NCBI GenBank assembly: GCA_913041145.1
Contig: CAJWHE010000007.1
Coordinates: 1 to 64,000, forward strand
Direction of reading: 5' to 3'
Length of the DNA stretch: 64,000 bases
Origin: an uncultured Paracoccaceae bacterium
Lineage (GTDB): Bacteria > Pseudomonadota > Alphaproteobacteria > Rhodobacterales > Rhodobacteraceae
Translations under genes and position numbers: made by a program
Notes under the pieces: generated by a model
Told to the model about the DNA's origin: nothing
The model's database searches: none
The model's input: only the letters and a program-made list of their open reading frames with translations
In this document: one piece after another, positions 8,597-14,917 of the stretch
How positions within the stretch are numbered: the stretch's first letter is position 1
How the letters are laid out: each line of letters begins with the position of its first letter

Positions 8597-9580
8597 TTAG
8601 TTAGTCATCGCTTTATAATCGTCTAAGATTGCTTGACCATCTGCACCAGTAGCAGTCAACCAATTAGCTGTCATTTTCTTACCGATTGCTTCTAACTCAG
8701 CCAAGAACTCTGGCCCAGCATCCTCAACAGACATACCGTTTGCAGTAAGCTGTTCAAAATACCAATTCGCTAGTTCTTCTGATTTTGCAGTACACGCTGC
8801 ACCAGTTTCATCCGCCGCCTTTGTGATATTAGCTCTTGTGCTATCACTTAAACCATCCCAAACACCTTTATTCACGATAACATAGTTGCGTGGTAACCAG
8901 GCGTTTACTTTGTAGTAATGCGTTAAGGACTCCCAAACTTTACGATCATATCCAGTTGAACCAGATGAGATGAAGGCCTCTGCCACACCTGTCGCCAAAG
9001 CTTGTGAAAGTTCTGCCGCTTCAATTTGTACTGGAATCATTCCCAGTTCTTCTGCAAATGTCGCAGTAGCAGAATTATAGGAACGGAACTTAATACCTTG
9101 AGTATCTGCAGATGAATTTACAGACTTATTAAAATAAAAGCCTTGGCCGGGCCAAGGGCAGGTATAAAGTGCGACAAGGTTTAAATCAGCTAGCTGTGAA
9201 TTTACTTTTCCTTTAGCTGCAGACCATAATTTTTCGTTAGTGGCGTAGGTCGTTGCAAGAAATGGAACATTATCCCAGCCTAATAGAGGTGCCTCGTTTA
9301 CATGCGCAGACATGAAGCGTTCTCCAATGGGTGCTTGGCCCGTTTGAACGGCACGTTTTATTTCGCCACCTTTAAATAAAGAACCACCTGCGTGAACTGT
9401 GATATTGATGTCTCCAGCTGTGTAATCACGTACTTTATCCGCAAAAACAACACCCATTTCGGAATGGAAATTACTTGCAGAGTATGCCATTGGCATATCC
9501 CAATTGTCGGCCATCAACACGCTAGTTGACATAAAGCCAGCAACACCAGCTACTATAATATTTTTAAAGTTAGTATTCAT
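8597..9580 (-). CDS. dctP: TRAP transporter periplasmic substrate-binding protein
   Basis: A 327-residue DctP-family binding protein with a Sec signal peptide of about 24 residues (hydrophobic stretch, then VLMADNW). The family pattern is visible: an N-terminal lobe with ITVHAGGSLFKGGEI (about 60-74), then GIKFRSYNSATATFAEELG (about 151-169), containing the conserved Arg that usually binds a substrate carboxylate, then IEAAELSQALATGVAEAFISS (about 174-194). GGGAGG lies 6 bases before the ATG. The gene is first in the dctPQM-racemase operon; a near-perfect copy of the iclR-region palindrome lies in its upstream region. The ligand is probably an organic acid. Confidence 0.93.
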   Translation of the reverse strand: MNTNFKNIIVAGVAGFMSTSVLMADNWDMPMAYSASNFHSEMGVVFADKVRDYTAGDINITVHAGGSLFKGGEIKRAVQTGQAPIGERFMSAHVNEAPLLGWDNVPFLATTYATNEKLWSAAKGKVNSQLADLNLVALYTCPWPGQGFYFNKSVNSSADTQGIKFRSYNSATATFAEELGMIPVQIEAAELSQALATGVAEAFISSGSTGYDRKVWESLTHYYKVNAWLPRNYVIVNKGVWDGLSDSTRANITKAADETGAACTAKSEELANWYFEQLTANGMSVEDAGPEFLAELEAIGKKMTANWLTATGADGQAILDDYKAMTN

Positions 9581-9620
9581 TGTATTCCTCCCTTTGTAAG
9601 TCTAAACTCTATCAACCTCA

Positions 9621-9634
9621 TTCACATATGTAAA
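9621..9634. promoter_or_regulatory. Candidate operator upstream of the first TRAP operon
   Basis: TTCACATATGTAAA lies 41 bp before the dctP start. It differs at one position from the perfect palindrome TTCACATATGTGAA between iclR and the divergent SDR gene at 38054-38067; with the preceding A, a run of ATTCACATATGT is identical. This suggests one regulator, possibly the IclR protein, acts at both places. Confidence 0.45.
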
Positions 9635-9755
9635 TCTGAAAGGATTTTTTTAATTATCACTTTTGTGTTGTTGAGTTTTTAAATAATCAAGTTTATTTAA
9701 TCTACAGCAAAACCTTTAAAATTTTCACTATTAAATTAAAGAGGCTTATATTCAT

Positions 9756-10349
9756 ATGAAGAATATGATGCATATTAGAAAAGCAAGTATAGAAGATAGT
9801 ACTAATCTTGCCCTATGTTTGGATATGGCGGCTCGAGGGTTATCAGCATGGGGATGGGGACAATTTGCTCAAAAGGGGCAATCACCTTTTGAATTTGGTA
9901 GAGAGAGGATTAGGACCGATAATAGCAGTAATCTATATTTTGAAAACTGGTTCGTAGCTGAGAAAAATAATAAATTGATTGGTGCTTTTCTTGGATTTAT
10001 TGTCGAAGATCCCTACCCAGTCAGAGATTTTGATACCATACCAAAATACTTTCATCCAATAATTGAGCTAGAGAAATGTGCAAGTGGGTGTTGGCTTTTA
10101 CAAGCGATTTCTATTTTACCAGAATTTAGAGGTAAGGGTTATGCGAAGCATTTATTAAAAAAAGTAGAAGAAGTAGCAAAAAATACCGGTATTGATAAAA
10201 TAGCTTTGCAGGTTGAAGATGAAAATACTGTTGCCTTTAGTTTCTATGAGAAAAGTAATTATCGTGAAGTTGATCGTAGACCATCAATTCCTTTTCCAGG
10301 TTCTCAAGACAGTGGTGACTATATCTTAATGTCTAAGTGTTTAGACTAA
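9756..10349 (+). CDS. GNAT-family N-acetyltransferase
   Basis: The 197-residue protein has the GNAT acetyl-CoA-binding core. LQAISILPEFRGKGYAKHLL (about residues 113-132) contains motif A with the pyrophosphate-binding R-G-K-G-Y/A turn, followed by ALQVEDENTVAFSFYEKSNY (about 150-169), where the Asn and Tyr typical of motif B occur. The N-terminal half holds an unusual Trp- and Gly-rich stretch (LSAWGWGQFAQ). The acceptor substrate cannot be told. It is transcribed divergently from the TRAP operon with 175 bp between, and AGAGG precedes the ATG. It stands alone, followed by a weak AT-rich hairpin. Confidence 0.88.
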   Translation: MKNMMHIRKASIEDSTNLALCLDMAARGLSAWGWGQFAQKGQSPFEFGRERIRTDNSSNLYFENWFVAEKNNKLIGAFLGFIVEDPYPVRDFDTIPKYFHPIIELEKCASGCWLLQAISILPEFRGKGYAKHLLKKVEEVAKNTGIDKIALQVEDENTVAFSFYEKSNYREVDRRPSIPFPGSQDSGDYILMSKCLD

Positions 10350-10361
10350 CTTAACTATAAT

Positions 10362-10383
10362 TTATCAAAGTGTTAATTGATAA
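10362..10383. terminator. Weak bidirectional hairpin between convergent genes
   Basis: TTATCAA (10362-10368) pairs with TTGATAA (10377-10383). The stem is AT-rich and lacks a strong T tract, so it is at best a weak shared terminator for the acetyltransferase and the YejA-like gene. Confidence 0.3.
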
Positions 10384-10405
10384 GTACCCTCCTCATTTTA
10401 ACTAT

Positions 10406-12217
10406 TTACCTTTCAAACCACCAAACGTCTGGTAAGAAATTTATCCAATCGCCATAAGCTGGCAGATAATCTGGGTATTTTAAGTTTGAATCATGGGCAA
10501 GCATAGAATAGGGCGAGTACCAAATTGGCACTACATATCTTCCAGAAGTTAATATTCGATCTAAAGCCCTAACTGCAGATATATAATCCTCTCTATCTGG
10601 AGAGTTTAACATAAGTCTTACCATCTCTTCTGCTGCCGTAGAATTGATACCCATCCAATTTCTAGAGCCTGGATTATTAACACCACTTGAGCCCCAATAT
10701 AAAAGTTGTTCGTTGCCAGGGCTTAATGATAAACCTCGCCTATAGTATGTCATATCAAAGTCATAGAGGTTGGTCCGCTCTTTATATTGAGCGCTATCAA
10801 TAATTGTGACCTTAGGAAATATCCCCAATCGTTTAAGCGACTCTAAATATATATTAGCAATAGCTTTTAGTTCAGAGCTCCCTTGTCTTAAAAGAATCTC
10901 AAATGAGAATGATTTATTATTACTATCTCTCAAAATTCCATCAACCACCCTATAACCTGCCTCCTCTAGCAAGTTAGAGGCCTTGATTATACCAGCTCTA
11001 TTTCGTTCAGAACCATTTGAAATCGGTAGATCATACCCTTCTAGTGCTCCAGGCAATAACTCACTTGAAAATGGTAATAAAAAGTCTTTTACTTTCCCAA
11101 CAGCTGGCCCCTCCTCTTTACCCAGTACTGAATTTGAAAAATAAGAAGTAACTCTTGGCATTTTTCCGTTATTTAATTTTTTATTTATAAATTCGAAATT
11201 AAAAGCTTGGATTAATGCTTCTCGCACACGCCAGTCTTTAAATAAGGGTTTCCTAGTATTCATCACAAAGCCCGATATCCCGGAAGGCCTCTTATGTGGA
11301 ATTATTGACTTAGTAATTTCTCCATTTTTTATTTTAGGAAAGTCGTACTGTTGATCCCATTTCGCACCATTAGATTCACGTAAAGAGCTTAGTTTTCCAA
11401 TTTTAAACGCTTCTTTAAGAGCGTTACCATCTGCAAAAAATTCTATTCTAATTTCATCAACATTGTTAGTGCCACGACGAAACGGTAGATCCCTACCCCA
11501 ATAATTCTTATTTCTTTTAAGTCTTATGAATTTTCCAGCCTCAAAATCCCTAATTACGTAAGGCGCGGTCGAGATGGGTACCATCTGCAGACCACTTTCC
11601 TTAAAACTATGCTCTTGCCACTGTGCTTTTTTCAAGATCGGCCTTAAACCCATAATTAGAGCTAGCTCTCTGTCAGGTTCATTAAATACAAATTTAACCT
11701 TTTGGTTTGAAATTTTTTCAGATTTTTTGATTTTTTTCCAAGTATTAGCGTATCGTGGGTGCCCAATTGTTCCAAGTGTTTCGTACGACCACAATACATC
11801 ATCAGCGGTAACAATGGATCCATCAGAAAACTTGGCACCTTTTCTAATGGTAAACTCCACCCATAGACCCTTGGGATCAACTTCTATCGATTCGGCAAGT
11901 AAACCATAAAGAGTAAACGGTTCGTCCCAACTTCTACCCATAAGGCTTTCATAGGCTAAAAAACGAAGTTGCCAGGGTACCCTTCCCTTTCTGATGTGAG
12001 GATTAAGGGAATCAAAGCTCCCAACTTCGCCAGTAACATAAACCCCTCCTTTTGGTGCATTTTTGTTTACGTAAGGAAGGGACACAAAATCTTGTGGTAA
12101 AGCAGGCTTTCCATACATAGATATCCCATGCTGCGCTTCAGCGATGACATTTAAAGAACAAAAAAAACTAAAACAAAGAAGTGTTAAAACTGATATTATT
12201 TTACCTTTAGTTTTCAT
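10406..12217 (-). CDS. YejA-like extracellular solute-binding protein (family 5)
   Basis: A 603-residue periplasmic binding protein with a Sec signal peptide (about 26 residues, ending ...VIAEAQ). It starts with the YejA hallmark HGISMYGKPALPQDF and YVNKNAPKGG, then GEVGSFDSLNPHI, all seen in the YejA branch of the peptide/opine SBP_bac_5 family. In E. coli YejA works with YejB, YejE and YejF, and the family is linked to uptake of oligopeptides, including peptide antibiotics. No permease or ATPase gene adjoins it here: neighbours are an acetyltransferase and a candidate small RNA. It may use a transporter encoded elsewhere, or the Dpp-type system at 38.9-44.5 kb. Confidence 0.9.
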   Translation of the reverse strand: MKTKGKIISVLTLLCFSFFCSLNVIAEAQHGISMYGKPALPQDFVSLPYVNKNAPKGGVYVTGEVGSFDSLNPHIRKGRVPWQLRFLAYESLMGRSWDEPFTLYGLLAESIEVDPKGLWVEFTIRKGAKFSDGSIVTADDVLWSYETLGTIGHPRYANTWKKIKKSEKISNQKVKFVFNEPDRELALIMGLRPILKKAQWQEHSFKESGLQMVPISTAPYVIRDFEAGKFIRLKRNKNYWGRDLPFRRGTNNVDEIRIEFFADGNALKEAFKIGKLSSLRESNGAKWDQQYDFPKIKNGEITKSIIPHKRPSGISGFVMNTRKPLFKDWRVREALIQAFNFEFINKKLNNGKMPRVTSYFSNSVLGKEEGPAVGKVKDFLLPFSSELLPGALEGYDLPISNGSERNRAGIIKASNLLEEAGYRVVDGILRDSNNKSFSFEILLRQGSSELKAIANIYLESLKRLGIFPKVTIIDSAQYKERTNLYDFDMTYYRRGLSLSPGNEQLLYWGSSGVNNPGSRNWMGINSTAAEEMVRLMLNSPDREDYISAVRALDRILTSGRYVVPIWYSPYSMLAHDSNLKYPDYLPAYGDWINFLPDVWWFER

Positions 12218-12288
12218 TACTTGGACCTCGATAAGTTGTTGTAATAATACTAGTTAACTAAAAATTTATAATATTAAAACTTTTAACT

Positions 12289-12316
12289 TTGACTTACTTT
12301 CTAATTTCTTTATAAA
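12289..12316 (+). promoter_or_regulatory. Predicted promoter of the candidate small RNA
   Basis: TTGACT (12289-12294), a 16-nt spacer and TATAAA (12311-12316) make a near-consensus sigma-70 promoter. The predicted start is near 12323, and a strong intrinsic terminator lies about 70 nt downstream with no protein-coding frame between. Confidence 0.6.
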
Positions 12317-12322
12317 CAGTTT

Positions 12323-12397
12323 ACTGCTCGATAGGTTTCTGCCTGTATGAAACCTGCCTCAATAACTCAGCGCCAGCTTCGGCTGGCGTTTTTTTTT
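12323..12397 (+). ncRNA. Candidate small regulatory RNA of about 75 nt
   Basis: The interval is bounded by a good promoter (12289-12316) and a strong terminator, with no gene upstream on this strand: the neighbouring YejA-like gene runs the other way. It folds simply. AGGTTTC (12333-12339) pairs perfectly with GAAACCT (12349-12355) around the loop TGCCTGTAT; a single-stranded GCCTCAATAACTCA follows, then the terminator hairpin with a 9-nt T run. The pyrimidine-rich TGCCT and GCCTC stretches could pair with Shine-Dalgarno regions, and the T-rich 3' end suits Hfq binding. I do not recognise an Rfam family. Confidence 0.6.
12371..12397 (+). terminator. Strong intrinsic terminator of the candidate sRNA
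   Basis: CGCCAGC (12371-12377), the stable tetraloop TTCG and GCTGGCG (12382-12388) form a 7-bp GC-rich stem followed by nine T residues. It is oriented to end plus-strand transcription. Confidence 0.9.
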
Positions 12398-12729
12398 GAT
12401 AAACTAAGTTCTCATATTCTCTCTACATCTACGTACTTTAAAAGTAATCAGTTTATTCAATCTTTAAATAAATAATATAGTTTGCTTCACTTTAAAATTA
12501 CTAACTGATTAAAAAAAAACCTATCATAATTTGGTATCATGTATCCTTATTTTAATTAAAGATATGCAATAAATAACTTTATTGAATTATAGAATTTAAA
12601 TAATAATTTAATTTAAGTACATTTTAACAAATTTTAGGTTGCAAATCTCATAAGTTGAGACCATCATCGGTTAAGCTTGATTAAAATTGATCAATAGCTG
12701 TCAAAAATAAACTAAGGAGGAATGTTAAT
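12398..12729. other. AT-rich upstream region of the second TRAP operon
   Basis: About 330 bp without a gene. It must hold the promoter of the TakP-like operon, but it is so AT-rich that no single -35/-10 pair stands out. The palindrome TTGATCAA (12687-12694), in the context TTGATTAAAATTGATCAA, is a possible operator. AAGGAGG (12714-12720) is the strong ribosome-binding site of the next gene. Confidence 0.4.
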
Positions 12730-13815
12730 ATGAAACGTCGTAAATTTATTACAGGAGCCGCATTGGCTGGTACTGGAGTTGCGTTAGCAGCACCGGCAAT
12801 TGCTCAAGGTGTTAAAACCATCACAGTTGTATCTACTTGGCCTAGGGATTTTCCAGGACTAGGTATCTCAGCACAACGTCTTTGTGCTCGTATTGATGCA
12901 ATTTCAGGTGGAGCTCTTAAAACTGAGTATTTTGCTGCAGGAGAAAAAGTTGGAGCTTTTGATAGCTTTGATGAAGTTGCCGCAGGAAATTCACACGCAT
13001 ATATCGCTGCTGAGTACTACTGGGGTGGAAAGCATGCCGCATACAACTACTTCACATCAGTACCTTTCGGGATGACTACTCCTGAGTGGAACGCATGGAT
13101 CAAGTTCAAGGGTGGTCAAGAGCTATGGGATGAGCTCGCATCTGGATTCAATTTGAAAGCTCTTACTTGTGGCGGTACTGGCGCTCAGTGTGGCGGTTGG
13201 TTTAATAAAGAAATTAATTCTCCTGAGGATTTGCAAGGTCTAAAAATGCGAATTCCTGGACTTGGAGGAACGGTTCTTTCAAAACTAGGTGTTTCAACTG
13301 TATCACTTCCAGGCGGACAAATTTATGAAAACCTTGTTTCTGGATCTATTGATGCTACTGAGTGGGTGGGCCCATACAATGATTACTTCATGAAGTTTTA
13401 TGAAGCTGCCCAGTACTACTACACAGGTGGAATGCACGAGCCAGGTGGAGGTCTTGGCTTTGGAATGAACTTAGATTTCTGGAATAATCTTACAGACCAC
13501 GAAAGAGCTGTAATTGAAGCCGCATGCATGGAAGAGAATGCTGCTCAGCCAGAAGAAGCGATGGCAAACAATGGAACTTATCTTAAAAAGTTAGTTGATG
13601 ATCATGGAACAAAACTTCGATCCTTCAATGATGATGTTTGGGATGCTTTTGGTGATGCCGCTGCTGAAGTTTTCGAGGAAACTCGTCAACACTCAGATCT
13701 AGCTGCAAGAGTTAACGATTCTTACCAAGCTGCCCTTAGGGATATTGGTGGTTTCCGAGCGATTGCTGAGATCGAGTTTTCCAGCCAACGTAATAGAGTT
13801 TTAGGTTTAACTTAA
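12730..13815 (+). CDS. TRAP substrate-binding protein, TakP-like, with Tat signal
   Basis: The 361-residue protein begins MKRRKFITGAALAGTG, a twin-arginine signal peptide, with probable cleavage after PAIA near residue 25. The mature part closely follows the TakP branch of DctP proteins: WNAWIKFKGGQELWDEL (about 123-139), GLKMRIPGLGGTVLSKLG (about 174-191) with the ligand-binding Arg, and DATEWVGPYNDYFMKFY (about 213-229) with the Trp and acidic residues typical of alpha-keto-acid binders. A 2-oxo or hydroxy acid ligand is therefore likely. AAGGAGG lies 9 bases before the start. It leads an operon with both permease subunits, bdhA and an acyl-CoA synthetase. Confidence 0.93.
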   Translation: MKRRKFITGAALAGTGVALAAPAIAQGVKTITVVSTWPRDFPGLGISAQRLCARIDAISGGALKTEYFAAGEKVGAFDSFDEVAAGNSHAYIAAEYYWGGKHAAYNYFTSVPFGMTTPEWNAWIKFKGGQELWDELASGFNLKALTCGGTGAQCGGWFNKEINSPEDLQGLKMRIPGLGGTVLSKLGVSTVSLPGGQIYENLVSGSIDATEWVGPYNDYFMKFYEAAQYYYTGGMHEPGGGLGFGMNLDFWNNLTDHERAVIEAACMEENAAQPEEAMANNGTYLKKLVDDHGTKLRSFNDDVWDAFGDAAAEVFEETRQHSDLAARVNDSYQAALRDIGGFRAIAEIEFSSQRNRVLGLT

Positions 13816-13835
13816 AACCCTTTAAATCAAAAAAA

Positions 13836-13865
13836 TAGGGAGTTGCATTTAATTGTGGCTCCCTA
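13836..13865 (+). other. Hairpin between the TakP-like gene and the small permease gene
   Basis: TAGGGAG (13836-13842) and CTCCCTA (13859-13865) form a 7-bp stem with a 16-nt loop that may pair further. No T run follows, so it is more likely an mRNA-stabilising or partial-termination structure than a full terminator. Its position matches the hairpins after the other two binding-protein genes in this window. Confidence 0.55.
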
Positions 13866-13911
13866 AAAATTGATAGACTAGATTTGACTGTATTTCGTCC
13901 GGAGTAACTTG

Positions 13912-14907
13912 ATGGTTCCATCAACCCCCACCTCTCAAACTACATTAGATGGCCAGCCGGCTATACTAGTTCGTTCCGTAGGCTGGTTAACTTTAGCATT
14001 TTTAGTAGCTTTTCTGATAAATAATATCTTACTATTAGGATTTGGGATTCCTTCGGGGCGAGAGTTATTTTCTGATCCATCTATTAGAAACTTAATACAG
14101 CCCTTAGTTTATGTTATTTGCTTTCTAAGTATAATTTATTGGGTAAATAAAACACCAAATAGAACTTTACGTACTGACGCAATTCAAATCACAAACTTCA
14201 ATACTTACTTTATCCGTGCTTGCTTTTTTTCAGTCTTATTTGTTGGAGTAGTAGATGCGTCCATTGCCTGGCTCCGAGTGGAAAGTTTACTGCCAGTATT
14301 GTTTAATGAGGCTACAGCATCAGCTCTCCTACGTTCTAGTTTTATAGGAACAATGATACATATCCCTCTTATAATTTTAGGTTTTATTATTGCATTGTTC
14401 ACCCGTACCTTAGGATTTTTTTGGCTTGCATTAATGATTGTTGGAGCAGAGCTTTTGATAGTTATTTCAAGGTTTGTTTTTTCTTATGAACAATCTCTTA
14501 TGGGAGATTTAGTGCGGTACTGGTATGCCGCACTCTTTTTATTTGCTTCTGCATACACGCTTCTCCAGGAGGGCCACGTCAGGGTGGATATTCTATACTC
14601 TGGGTTCAATTCTCGAAAAAAAGGTAAAGTAAACGCTTACGGCTCAGTATTTCTTGGAATGATGACAGCTATAACAATATTTTTAATTTGTCTCTGGTCT
14701 AAGCAGGCGATTGTTAATTCACCAGTAATGAATTTTGAAGTCACACAAACTGGAACTGCGGGTATGTATACAAAATACCAAATGGCTGCATTCTTATTGA
14801 TTTTTGCTATTACAATGCAAATACAATTCGTAAGTTCTTTTTTAGAATCCGTAGCTGATATTAGAAATGAGCCAGGTAAGCGAGAAGTCGCTCCTATTTC
14901 ACACTAA
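13912..14907 (+). CDS. TRAP small permease subunit, enlarged
   Basis: This 331-residue membrane protein is clearly longer than a normal DctQ (about 160-240). Its C-terminal half carries the DctQ-like part with the conserved LLQEGHVRVDILYSGF (about 221-236) between membrane helices. The first 190 residues add about four further hydrophobic segments. I chose the ATG at 13912 because GGAG lies 7 bases upstream; an in-frame TTG directly before it is an alternative. It follows the binding protein after a hairpin and ends 10 bp before the large permease start. Confidence 0.85.
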   Translation: MVPSTPTSQTTLDGQPAILVRSVGWLTLAFLVAFLINNILLLGFGIPSGRELFSDPSIRNLIQPLVYVICFLSIIYWVNKTPNRTLRTDAIQITNFNTYFIRACFFSVLFVGVVDASIAWLRVESLLPVLFNEATASALLRSSFIGTMIHIPLIILGFIIALFTRTLGFFWLALMIVGAELLIVISRFVFSYEQSLMGDLVRYWYAALFLFASAYTLLQEGHVRVDILYSGFNSRKKGKVNAYGSVFLGMMTAITIFLICLWSKQAIVNSPVMNFEVTQTGTAGMYTKYQMAAFLLIFAITMQIQFVSSFLESVADIRNEPGKREVAPISH

Positions 14908-14917
14908 GGAAAAATCA

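Noticed and set aside
14867-14917. Seventeen-codon N-terminal extension of the second TRAP large permease
   Set aside because: It overlaps the small permease gene, is hydrophilic, and the ATG at 14918 has TAAGGA at proper spacing and begins directly with the first membrane helix.
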